In this document: positions 7,503 to 13,327 of the stretch, piece after piece
Layout of the letters: each line of letters begins with the position of its first letter
Position numbering within the stretch: position 1 is the first letter of the stretch
From: a virus
Reading direction: 5' to 3' (one strand)
IMG/VR virus record: IMGVR_UViG_3300017764_000003
Span: 1-60,573 of that record
DNA length: 60,573 nucleotides
Translations under genes and position numbers: made by a program
The notes under the pieces: model-generated
Database searches by the model: none
Told to the model about the DNA's origin: nothing
Seen by the model: only the letters and a program-made list of their open reading frames with translations

Positions 7503-7661
7503 ATGAATAGAATCATAGACATTAAGACAGGTAAGATATATAAGTCTGCTAAAGAAGTTTCTGATGAGTTTAATATACCACATTCAACTATAAGATGTTG
7601 GACAAATGGTTCTAGAAAAAACTATTCTACATTTAAAATTTACAAAGAAAAAAAGATATGA
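7503..7661 (+). CDS. 52-aa NUMOD1-like DNA-binding module
   Basis: ATG 7503 follows AAAAGAAAGAAAT. The protein reads as one complete NUMOD1-type module, the helix-turn-helix DNA-binding unit usually found fused to homing endonucleases. The start IIDIKTGKIYKSAKEVS and the downstream FNIPHSTIRCWTNG match the family rhythm: a tyrosine, Ser/Ala-Glu helix, then a second helix before an Asn-Gly turn. No nuclease domain is attached or adjacent. A longer in-frame start at 7449 would overlap the microprotein at 7417 and is less likely. Its stop overlaps the SSB start (ATGA). Confidence 0.6.
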   Translation: MNRIIDIKTGKIYKSAKEVSDEFNIPHSTIRCWTNGSRKNYSTFKIYKEKKI

Positions 7662-8068
7662 TTAATAAAGTAATTTTAGTAGGAAACTTAGGATCAGATC
7701 CTAAGACCTACACGTTTGATGATGGTAACATGGTTACTAATTTTAATTTAGCTACTTCAGAGAAGTATACTAATAAAAAAGGTGATAAGGTAGACAATAC
7801 CGAGTGGCATAACGTCACTACATACGGTAAGACTGCTGAACTTGCAACGCAATACCTATCTAAAGGTAGTAAGATATACTTAGAAGGTAAGATTAAGACT
7901 AGCAAGTACGAGAAAGATGGCGAGGAAAGATACAAAACAGAAATAGTTGCTAACAACATTACGTTTTTGTCTACTCAAAGAGACACTAATCAAGATGCTA
8001 CTGCTACTGCTACTGTTACACCTACGGCTTCTGTAGTATTAAATGAGTCTGATGACTTGCCTTTTTAA
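7658..8068 (+). CDS. ssb: single-stranded DNA-binding protein
   Basis: A 136-aa bacterial-type SSB. The OB fold begins MINKVILVGNLGSDP and includes FNLATSEKYTNKKG, TEWHNVTTYGKTAELA and YLSKGSKIYLEGKIKTSKY, the classic strand order. A Thr/Ala-rich linker leads to the acidic tip SDDLPF, the docking site for SSB-interacting enzymes. It coats single-stranded DNA at phage forks and recombination intermediates. It is coupled to the upstream NUMOD1-like gene by ATGA. Confidence 0.95.
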   Translation: MINKVILVGNLGSDPKTYTFDDGNMVTNFNLATSEKYTNKKGDKVDNTEWHNVTTYGKTAELATQYLSKGSKIYLEGKIKTSKYEKDGEERYKTEIVANNITFLSTQRDTNQDATATATVTPTASVVLNESDDLPF

Positions 8069-8083
8069 AATTTAGTTTTTTCA

Positions 8084-8145
8084 AGGGGAGGGGTTTTTAT
8101 TTTTAATTATTTAAAAAAGTGCGTGTTTGTTTGAAACCTCTCCCT
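8084..8145 (+). promoter_or_regulatory. long-range hairpin between ssb and next gene
   Basis: The left arm at 8084-8096 (AGGGGAGGGGTTT) is complementary to the right arm at 8134-8145 (AAACCTCTCCCT), with one bulged G and one G-U pair. This gives a stem of about 12 pairs around an AT-rich loop of about 37 bases. The G-rich run is striking in so AT-rich a genome. It may mark a processing site, partial terminator or control element between ssb and the MazG region. The loop is too long for a standard intrinsic terminator. Confidence 0.45.
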
Positions 8146-8159
8146 GATAAAAATATATT

Positions 8160-8324
8160 ATGTCAGATAAAGAAATACAATTGACTGCTATCTTTGCAGA
8201 GATTGCATCAGCAGTTATAACTCTAGAAAAAAATAATCCTAACAATTATGAATTAGGTAAGTCTGTTAGAAAATTAATTAACAATAAATTAAAACTTAAA
8301 GAAGATGAAGTGGGAAGATTATAA
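8160..8324 (+). CDS. hypothetical 54-aa protein
   Basis: ATG 8160 opens a frame of 54 codons that overlaps the next gene by 20 bases, in line with the close packing here. The peptide is helical: an N-terminal hydrophobic helix (LTAIFAEIASAVITLEK) and a basic C-terminal helix (SVRKLINNKLKLKED). I do not recognise it. Confidence 0.55.
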   Translation: MSDKEIQLTAIFAEIASAVITLEKNNPNNYELGKSVRKLINNKLKLKEDEVGRL

Positions 8325-8874
8325 AGCAAATGCAATGAGAACTTTTGCTCATAACAATTCTATCAATATAGATGATGAGTTGTTTAATAAGAAGATGAAT
8401 GAACTACATTGCGTTATAGGAATAAGCACAGAAATTGCTGAGTTTATTCAAGCCATTGCAAACAATGATAAAGTAAATGCCTCTGAAGAAATAGGAGACA
8501 TCTTATGGTATACAGCAAATTTAGAAAGACTGTCTGTTCCAACAGGTCTTAGTTTTCCTTACGATGAGAAAGGTATTACTGTATTTGCAGATGAGTTTCT
8601 AGTGTCTGTTCAAAATTTACTTGACACTTATAAGAAAGGAGTATACTATGGTTCTGATATAGACTATGAAGCAGTATTGTTTTACATTGAAGAGATTAAA
8701 AAGACTTGTGTTGGTATGCTTGTTATGAATGAGATTAATCCTGAAGATGTAATGGAGACTAACATTAATAAGCTAGCTATAAGATATCCTGATAAGTTTA
8801 CAAGAGAGGATGCAGAACAAAGAGATCTATTTGCAGAACGTAAAGTATTGGAAGATGGCAACTCCAATATTTGA
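8305..8874 (+). CDS. MazG-like nucleotide pyrophosphohydrolase
   Basis: The 189-aa product carries the all-alpha NTP pyrophosphatase (MazG-like) motif: STEIAEF (Glu43, Glu46) and SEEIGDILWY (Glu62, Asp65), the ExxE...ExxD magnesium-binding pattern. These enzymes hydrolyse (d)NTPs or related nucleotides to monophosphate and pyrophosphate. In phages they are thought to tune nucleotide pools or alarmone levels. The C-terminal half (SVQNLLDTYKKGVYYG onwards) is helical and longer than a minimal MazG domain. Confidence 0.75.
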   Translation: MKWEDYKANAMRTFAHNNSINIDDELFNKKMNELHCVIGISTEIAEFIQAIANNDKVNASEEIGDILWYTANLERLSVPTGLSFPYDEKGITVFADEFLVSVQNLLDTYKKGVYYGSDIDYEAVLFYIEEIKKTCVGMLVMNEINPEDVMETNINKLAIRYPDKFTREDAEQRDLFAERKVLEDGNSNI

Positions 8875-9277
8875 ATCTAAGAATGACTTAAATAATGAGA
8901 AAGATGTAGCACTAAGACTAGCTAGCAGGAGAAATCTTCAGCTAGTTAAGCTACGTTTAGATGGACTAGATTATATGTTAACAGATGTTAATGGTAAAGG
9001 TGTTTGCTTTCTTGAAATCAAATGCTTTAACTCTAATCATAATTCATTTAATACATTGCCCCTGAACTTATTGAAGTACGAAAAACTTAAGATTCATGAG
9101 AGACTTTTGCCTACGTTCTTCGTAATAAAGTTTGCAGATGATGTAATAACTTACATAGACTCTAAAGAAATAGATGGATATTTAAAAGAGATGAAAAGAA
9201 AAGTAGTAAGACCAAATGCAGCTTATGATGTTGAAGTATGCATATTTATAAATAAAAATAAATTCACTAAACTATGA
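8855..9277 (+). CDS. putative PD-(D/E)xK nuclease
   Basis: ATG 8855 (MATPIFESKND) is preferred over the upstream in-frame ATG at 8810 because it reduces the overlap with the MazG-like gene to 20 bases. The protein shows LDYMLTD (Asp39) followed 14 residues later by FLEIKCF (Glu54, Lys56). This Asp-x(n)-Glu-x-Lys arrangement is the active-site pattern of PD-(D/E)xK nucleases, with an upstream helix suited to the fold. It may cut recombination intermediates or host DNA. Weak motif, so the call is tentative. Confidence 0.55.
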   Translation: MATPIFESKNDLNNEKDVALRLASRRNLQLVKLRLDGLDYMLTDVNGKGVCFLEIKCFNSNHNSFNTLPLNLLKYEKLKIHERLLPTFFVIKFADDVITYIDSKEIDGYLKEMKRKVVRPNAAYDVEVCIFINKNKFTKL

Positions 9278-9780
9278 AAGTAGTAGCTTTAAAAAACATG
9301 GATGATGCCATACTTGGTATAGATGCAATATCCGACAGATTAATTTATTCAGTAGAAACACTTCAAGATCTTTTAGTAAGAGACTTTAATATGACAGTTG
9401 GCGATGCTGTTGATCATATTTCCAATACACTTATAGTCCCTCCTGATGAGATGGAAGAAGACGAACTAGACTTGTACCCTATATTTTCTTTTCCTTTCAA
9501 TACAACGGATGAAAAGCAGCCCCTTAAAGAAAGAAATATTGAATTAAGAAACTATTCTATTTCAGATATAAAAGAAGCTTTCTTTAAAGTCTTCTGTGAA
9601 TACGAAACAAGCAAAGAGAATCAAATTTTATACAGCTCTGTAGCGTTAGATGCTTACAAAATTATACACAGGAACTATGTAAACTCTATAAAAAGTAAAG
9701 TAACTGAGATTCTTAAAGACAATCCTAATCATACGGATCTCTCTCTTGATTTAATTAATCTTATTAATAAATTAGACTAA
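9274..9780 (+). CDS. hypothetical protein, 168 aa
   Basis: Coupled to the upstream gene through ATGA. The product is acidic in the middle (DEMEEDELDLYP, residues about 60-72) and otherwise helical. I see no motif that assigns a function. It stays in the replication operon, one base before the next gene. Confidence 0.65.
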   Translation: MKVVALKNMDDAILGIDAISDRLIYSVETLQDLLVRDFNMTVGDAVDHISNTLIVPPDEMEEDELDLYPIFSFPFNTTDEKQPLKERNIELRNYSISDIKEAFFKVFCEYETSKENQILYSSVALDAYKIIHRNYVNSIKSKVTEILKDNPNHTDLSLDLINLINKLD

Positions 9781-9781
9781 C

Positions 9782-10120
9782 ATGGTATCTAGTTCACAGC
9801 TACCTTTTCCTGAAGAAGAAGTAAGAGGTAGGCGTAGTATATCTTTATCTACATGGAAAGTTAGGGAGGATGTAACTCGTAAAGGTTCACGTAGAAAATC
9901 ATATAACAAAAAAGTTATTACTAACGTAGTAGTAATTGGTAACGACAAAAGAAAGATTTCAAAAAATAGTATATTTGTTTCTAAGGTTTATCAAAGGTTC
10001 TTTGGTAAAGACAAATGGAAATCTAAATTCGAAAAAAATTGTTTAGAAATTATTGATATTACATTTGACTCTTATCATGGAGAGTCTGTAGCACCTGAAG
10101 GAGATACTGTATTATTGTGA
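9782..10120 (+). CDS. hypothetical basic protein with N-terminal LPFPEEE motif
   Basis: A 112-aa basic protein. It begins SSSQLPFPEEEV, an acidic LPF motif like that of the 173-aa protein at 4374, followed by RGRRSIS and a Lys/Arg-rich region (TRKGSRRKSYNKK). This suggests nucleic-acid binding together with docking to the SSB-tail partner. No family is recognised. Its stop TGA overlaps the GTG start of the next gene. Confidence 0.65.
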   Translation: MVSSSQLPFPEEEVRGRRSISLSTWKVREDVTRKGSRRKSYNKKVITNVVVIGNDKRKISKNSIFVSKVYQRFFGKDKWKSKFEKNCLEIIDITFDSYHGESVAPEGDTVLL

Positions 10121-10539
10121 GTTGGGCAAAAAAAAATAACAAACCTGTTAAGCATAAGTATAATGCACAAAAGACTGTAGTAGATGGGATTACATTTGAT
10201 TCTAAACTAGAGTCTTTTATGTATGGAAGGCTTAAGCAATTGAGTATTCCTTTTGACTTCCAATTTGAAGTAGAACTACAGCCTGCGTTTAGAGAGCCTA
10301 AAGGTACAGCCGTAAGAAGAATGTACATGAAAATAGATTTTGTTATCAGAGTAAATGGTGTAGCTTATTTTGTTGACACTAAAGGATTTGCTACCCCTGA
10401 TGCTAAGCTTAAGTATAAGATGCTTAAGTATATTATATTTAAGTCAGGAAGAAATGATGTAGTCCTATTCTGTAAAAATCAAAAAGAAGTAAATAGTTTT
10501 TGTAACAACATACTAAATGAATATGAAAAAGACACATGA
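10117..10539 (+). CDS. DUF1064-family PD-(D/E)xK endonuclease
   Basis: Uses a GTG start at 10117 inside a GTGA overlap. The product has the hallmarks of DUF1064 phage nucleases: a start KHKYNAQKTVVDGITFDSKLE (Glu32 in the first helix), then DFVIRV (Asp74) and VAYFVDTKGF (Asp87, Lys89), followed by KLKYKMLKY. The E...D...DxK set is a complete PD-(D/E)xK site. These enzymes are thought to resolve branched DNA or degrade host DNA. It sits in the recombination operon. Confidence 0.85.
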   Translation: MSWAKKNNKPVKHKYNAQKTVVDGITFDSKLESFMYGRLKQLSIPFDFQFEVELQPAFREPKGTAVRRMYMKIDFVIRVNGVAYFVDTKGFATPDAKLKYKMLKYIIFKSGRNDVVLFCKNQKEVNSFCNNILNEYEKDT

Positions 10540-10792
10540 AAAAGACAAGCCAAATGAATTCATATTGTTTCCAAACAATAACTATAAAGAAGGTGGATCA
10601 CTTCCTAAATGGATAGGTAAGATAATGCTTGAAGATGGAATTGTATTGAGAATGGCTGCTTGGGAAAACAAGCTAGCAGATGGAAGAATGTATTTAGGAG
10701 GAAAGGTTAATAAGTTTATGACTAAAGATCAGGTTAAGCAACAAGAATCTGAAAGTAAACAAGAAGAACCTGATATTGATTTACCTTTTTAA
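10517..10792 (+). CDS. hypothetical 91-aa protein with SSB-like C-terminal tip
   Basis: Overlaps the nuclease gene by 23 bases. The start is ATG 10517, with ATG 10523 two codons later as an alternative. The body (NEFILFPNNN, WIGKIMLEDGIVLRMAAWEN, MYLGGKVNKFM) looks like a short all-beta fold compatible with an OB-type domain. The C-terminus is acidic and ends DIDLPF, almost the same tip as SSB. It could be a second, shorter ssDNA-binding or SSB-mimicking protein. The tail is seen; the role is inferred. Confidence 0.65.
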   Translation: MNMKKTHEKDKPNEFILFPNNNYKEGGSLPKWIGKIMLEDGIVLRMAAWENKLADGRMYLGGKVNKFMTKDQVKQQESESKQEEPDIDLPF

Positions 10793-10801
10793 AACTATAA
10801 A

Positions 10802-10891
10802 ATGAAAGATTTTTTAATTGGTGCTGTATATGGATTTGGATTAACTCTATATATAGCTTTAGTAACTATATTTTTAATTATAATTAAATAA
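10802..10891 (+). CDS. 29-aa membrane microprotein
   Basis: A 29-codon frame from ATG 10802 encodes MKDFLIGAVYGFG followed by a hydrophobic helix (LTLYIALVTIFLIII) and a terminal Lys. It fits between neighbours without gaps, two bases before the next ATG. It matches the design of the 24-aa membrane peptide at 7417. Function unknown. Confidence 0.45.
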   Translation: MKDFLIGAVYGFGLTLYIALVTIFLIIIK

Positions 10892-10893
10892 CA

Positions 10894-11070
10894 ATGACTG
10901 AGAGATTCCCTTGTGATGATGAACACAAACCAAAAAAAACATTAGTTGAAAAGATGAATGAAAAGTATGAGAAACTTTTTGGTAAGCTTTGTGACTGCGA
11001 AGTTTACGAAGCTTTTTGTAGATGTGATAATCAAAATAAATTTAAATATGAAGACAGAGAGAGAAATTAG
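10894..11070 (+). CDS. 58-aa cysteine-containing small protein
   Basis: ATG 10894 follows the membrane microprotein by two bases. The peptide is charged and contains the cluster LCDCEVYEAFCRC (four Cys within about 13 residues, from about residue 32), with one more Cys near the N-terminus (FPCDDEHK). The spacing suggests a small metal-binding knuckle. The end overlaps the next gene by 23 bases. Not recognised. Confidence 0.5.
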   Translation: MTERFPCDDEHKPKKTLVEKMNEKYEKLFGKLCDCEVYEAFCRCDNQNKFKYEDRERN

Positions 11071-11233
11071 AGATCATTACGAAGATCAAATGGCTAAAGC
11101 AGATAACATGATGGAAGCTGCTATGATTAAAGGAGAGATGAACCTTAAAATTAAAAAACTAAAAGAAGGTCAAGAAGTTGTTTCTGAAAAACCAAGCGAC
11201 TCTGACTATGAGTGCTTTGGATGTGGGGCTTAA
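11048..11233 (+). CDS. 61-aa helical protein ending in CFGCGA
   Basis: Start set at ATG 11048 (MKTEREIRDHYEDQM). The longer frame from 10958 would cover most of the preceding gene in another frame. The protein is a charged amphipathic helix (MAKADNMMEAAMIKGEM) and ends with a CxxC pair, CFGCGA. It may be a metal-dependent dimeric adaptor; nothing firmer can be said. Confidence 0.55.
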   Translation: MKTEREIRDHYEDQMAKADNMMEAAMIKGEMNLKIKKLKEGQEVVSEKPSDSDYECFGCGA

Positions 11234-11343
11234 AAGATTTAAAGAGGTTTATTAAATACAAAAGATGTATTCACTCTTGGAAATTTTTTGACTCAGGGTT
11301 TAAGCAATGCAAACTCTGTGGTAAGATAGAAAAAAGCAGGTAG
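11221..11343 (+). CDS. 40-aa zinc-knuckle-like microprotein
   Basis: ATG 11221 overlaps the previous gene by 13 bases. The product is basic (LKDLKRFIKYKR) and contains RCIHSW followed by QCKLCGK, a Cys-x-His...Cys-x2-Cys set typical of small zinc knuckles. Its last codons and stop form the left arm of the operon terminator, so it would be the final gene of the rightward replication transcript. Confidence 0.5.
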   Translation: MWGLKDLKRFIKYKRCIHSWKFFDSGFKQCKLCGKIEKSR

Positions 11344-11359
11344 ATACACCTGCTTTTTT
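11330..11359. terminator. bidirectional intrinsic terminator between convergent operons
   Basis: The arms 11330-11341 (AAAAAAGCAGGT) and 11348-11359 (ACCTGCTTTTTT) are perfectly complementary over 12 pairs around the 6-base loop AGATAC. A-run and T-run flank the GC core, so the hairpin works on both strands. It sits exactly where the rightward replication operon and the leftward late operon converge. Confidence 0.92.
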
Positions 11360-11368
11360 AATTTCGTA

Positions 11369-11393
11369 TACGCCTTGTTATGGCTTTTATTTT
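11369..11393 (-). repeat. 25-base element shared with the GC-rich intergenic region
   Basis: Read on the minus strand, 11369-11393 matches plus-strand 55943-55967 at 24 of 25 positions; the core is CATAACAAGGCGTA. Here it overlaps the last codon and stop of the terminal late gene and continues into its 3' untranslated region, just before the terminator. The other copy lies inside the proposed structured RNA. The purpose is unknown. Confidence 0.6.
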
Positions 11394-11740
11394 AATTTCA
11401 TATATGCTAGTATAGATACAATTGAAGAAGCACAAGCGTGTCCAAATAAAATACCTATATCTGCAAAAGAAGATACTGTATTACCTAATATAAAATACAT
11501 AACAGCACCCATCCAAAAACCTAAACATAGAGGACAATGGAAAAGTTCTTTAAAGAATAGCGTTATATTTTCTTTAGTCGTACCCTTTTCACTTCCTTCA
11601 CTAATACTATTCTCTCTTTGTTCTGAACTTAAAAGAAATAATTTTCTAAATGGCTCAAACAATGTAGAACCTGTAACAATTATTGTAGCACCTGCTGATG
11701 CAATAAGATGAATTAATAACATTTCCATTTCCATTTCCAT
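11387..11740 (-). CDS. DUF1360-like membrane protein
   Basis: A 117-aa membrane protein, last gene of the late block. The N-terminal hydrophobic stretch is LLIHLIASAGATIIVTG. The motif HCPLCLGFWMGAVMYF (from about residue 68) resembles the CPxCxGxW signature I associate with DUF1360 membrane proteins. A final helix is SSIVSILAYM. It may belong to the lysis cassette, since holin-like genes lie just upstream. The start region is a run of in-frame ATGs (MEMEMEM) encoded by tandem GAAATG-type hexamers, so the true start is uncertain by up to six codons. Confidence 0.65.
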   Translation of the reverse strand: MEMEMEMLLIHLIASAGATIIVTGSTLFEPFRKLFLLSSEQRENSISEGSEKGTTKENITLFFKELFHCPLCLGFWMGAVMYFILGNTVSSFADIGILFGHACASSIVSILAYMKLK

Positions 11741-11747
11741 TTTAGAT

Positions 11748-11930
11748 TTACTTTTTAGATTTTACAGACCACACCAAAGCTGCTATAGCCATCCCTAAAC
11801 CAATGATCTCTTCAGTAAAGCTTTCATCTATTACACCTTTTGTAACTAAAGCTCCTGCTGCTACAGTTAGACCATGCCTAACCATTCCAAATATTCTTTC
11901 CTTTTTCTTGTAATTTTTTTCTCTTAACAT
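11748..11930 (-). CDS. small holin-like membrane protein
   Basis: The 60-aa product has a basic N-terminus (REKNYKKKERIFG), a hydrophobic stretch RHGLTVAAGALVTKGVI and a second one (IIGLGMAIAALVWSVKSKK). The order G-A-L-V-x-K-G-x-I-D, then I-I-G, then WSV-x-K, is the pattern of small putative phage holins such as the Pam3-gp28 type. It would help form membrane lesions for lysis. Family assignment rests on memory of the pattern. Confidence 0.65.
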   Translation of the reverse strand: MLREKNYKKKERIFGMVRHGLTVAAGALVTKGVIDESFTEEIIGLGMAIAALVWSVKSKK

Positions 11931-11939
11931 AACACAAAT

Positions 11940-12182
11940 TTAATCTTCATAATCATTACCTTTCTTAGGGTAGTCTTCTAACATCATTTCCATCCCCTTC
12001 ATAGATGCTTCATAAAGCTCATCTAAGATACTAATAGCTTCAGAACTATCCTCAACTACTATCTTATGTTCTCCAATATATCTTGTGCCTTCGTAGTCAC
12101 CATCACCTTTCTTGCACTTATCCATTGATATAATATACCCACCTTCAGCAGGCATCATCTTAATATTCTTTATTATATTCAT
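11940..12182 (-). CDS. hypothetical 80-aa protein
   Basis: An acidic protein with a compact start (GGYIISMDKCKKGDGDYEG, then GEHKIVVEDSSEAISILDEL). It looks like a short beta-sheet domain with a helix after it. I do not recognise a family. It lies three bases after the upstream FlbD-like gene, in the set of small genes at the end of the late block. Confidence 0.6.
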   Translation of the reverse strand: MNIIKNIKMMPAEGGYIISMDKCKKGDGDYEGTRYIGEHKIVVEDSSEAISILDELYEASMKGMEMMLEDYPKKGNDYED

Positions 12183-12184
12183 AA

Positions 12185-12391
12185 TTAATTATTTAAAGTT
12201 AACATTTTTTTTAATTGAGAGACAGATTCTATTACAGTTATTGATTCACCTGTACTAAAATGTATTACAGATCCATCATCATCTCCATTTTTATTTAAGA
12301 AAGGTCTGTATTTAAGAATATAAGATGCATTAATCGTTAAATGATTATTCCTATTTCTTTTTTTATCTAGTATTGATACTCCTATAAACAT
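12185..12391 (-). CDS. FlbD-like small protein
   Basis: The 68-aa product has the rhythm of FlbD-like small beta proteins found in phages: a strand NHLTINASYILKYRPF, a turn, the strand SVIHFSTGESITVIES, and a short helix VSQLKKML. The biochemical role in phages is unknown. The start lies 11 bases downstream of a terminator-type hairpin, so expression may depend on read-through. Confidence 0.5.
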   Translation of the reverse strand: MFIGVSILDKKRNRNNHLTINASYILKYRPFLNKNGDDDGSVIHFSTGESITVIESVSQLKKMLTLNN

Positions 12392-12401
12392 AACTTAAAA
12401 C

Positions 12402-12426
12402 AAAGGAGAGAACCCAACTCTCCTTT
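12402..12426. terminator. intrinsic terminator-like hairpin
   Basis: AAAGGAGAG (12402-12410) and CTCTCCTTT (12418-12426) form a perfect 9-pair stem with a 7-base loop. On the minus strand the stem is followed by TTTGTTTTAAG. It would end or attenuate transcription of the lysis genes before the four distal small genes. Confidence 0.7.
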
Positions 12427-12453
12427 ATTTAAACAAACAATAAACAATAATCA

Positions 12454-12522
12454 CTAACTATCTTGATTATCTTTTTCAGTCTTAGGTTTGACTGTTTTCT
12501 TTTTTTTCCCACACATACACAT
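12454..12522 (-). CDS. possible 22-aa basic microprotein
   Basis: Directly after the DUF6321-like gene (two bases apart) an ATG opens a frame beginning MCMCGKKKK and rich in Lys and Thr. The size and simple composition make it doubtful, but the spacing is right and Cys-x-Cys-Gly-Lys starts occur in small phage proteins. Confidence 0.3.
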   Translation of the reverse strand: MCMCGKKKKTVKPKTEKDNQDS

Positions 12523-12524
12523 AT

Positions 12525-12809
12525 CTACCACTTTACTTTATCTGCCCAATAAGCTGCTGACAACCTACCTTTCTTAATGTTCTTTGCGTGCCTTGCTTTA
12601 AAAGATTTTCTACGAGCTTTTTCTTTTGGTGTCTTAGGGCTTTTCCCTGCACCACTAACACCTTGCTGTCCAAATCTAATTGTTTTAATCTTGTCTCCAA
12701 CTTTAGCCACAACTACATGAGACTTAGTAGGATGACTAGGAGTTCTCTTTGGTTTATTAAAACCACTTAACTTTAACTTCTTTAATATTGATCTCCCTCT
12801 TTCTGACAT
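12525..12809 (-). CDS. DUF6321-like basic phage protein
   Basis: A 94-aa very basic protein with a characteristic core: KSHVVVAKVGDKIKTIRFGQ, then QGVSGAGKSPKTPKEKARR and KSFKARHAKNIKKG, ending SAAYWADKVKW. I know this sequence type well as a conserved small protein in many phages (DUF6321, recalled from memory). The strong positive charge suggests DNA or RNA contact. It lies among structural and lysis genes here; its function is unknown. Confidence 0.8.
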   Translation of the reverse strand: MSERGRSILKKLKLSGFNKPKRTPSHPTKSHVVVAKVGDKIKTIRFGQQGVSGAGKSPKTPKEKARRKSFKARHAKNIKKGRLSAAYWADKVKW

Positions 12810-12814
12810 ACCTG

Positions 12815-13327
12815 TTATTTTATTTTTAAACCTTTGGAGCTTCCAAAGAAAAAATTAACTATGGTATTTCTTTCATTAATTAAAGCTCCTGTTATAGTAC
12901 CAATTACTCCTGTAATAACAGCAGCTACTTGACCTTCTACGTATACGACAACTGCAACCTGAATGGCTACCATTAATAACAAAATCCATAAATTTTCTTT
13001 TATTATTTTCATAGCAATAATATCTGCAGTTTCATTATCTGTATTTGCATACATACTTCTAGCTGATTCTATATCTTTATAATAAGAATCTAACTCTTTT
13101 AAATACGTATGTCTTTCTTCTATAAGTTCGTCAGCAACTTTAAACTCTCCTTTATCATTAGCAATACCAATAGCCCTGTCCACTAAATTATTTATTGGTG
13201 AAAAAGCAGGGACAGCAGTTGCAATAATATCGGTAGCACCATCAATTACTTCAGGTGCTACCGATGAAATTAAACTAAATAACTTTGAGTCTTTAAATAA
13301 TTTCTTATTTCTTTTTCCCTTTATCAT
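12815..13327 (-). CDS. 3TM-type phage holin
   Basis: The 170-aa product resembles three-transmembrane phage holins. The N-terminal region has the amphipathic segment APEVIDGATDIIATAVPAFS, a helical charged middle follows (LIEERHTYLKELDSYYKD), and two adjacent membrane helices lie at about residues 112-150 (LWILLLMVAIQVAVVVYV and AVITGVIGTITGALI). The ending FFFGSSKGLKIK is close to the FGSSxGS tail of this family. It would permeabilise the inner membrane at lysis. It overlaps the end of the peptidase gene by 23 bases. Confidence 0.8.
   Translation of the reverse strand: MIKGKRNKKLFKDSKLFSLISSVAPEVIDGATDIIATAVPAFSPINNLVDRAIGIANDKGEFKVADELIEERHTYLKELDSYYKDIESARSMYANTDNETADIIAMKIIKENLWILLLMVAIQVAVVVYVEGQVAAVITGVIGTITGALINERNTIVNFFFGSSKGLKIK

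Noticed and set aside
10958-11047. Longer start for the 61-aa protein
   Set aside because: The extension lies within the 58-aa Cys-containing gene in another frame and adds an unrelated hydrophobic stretch.
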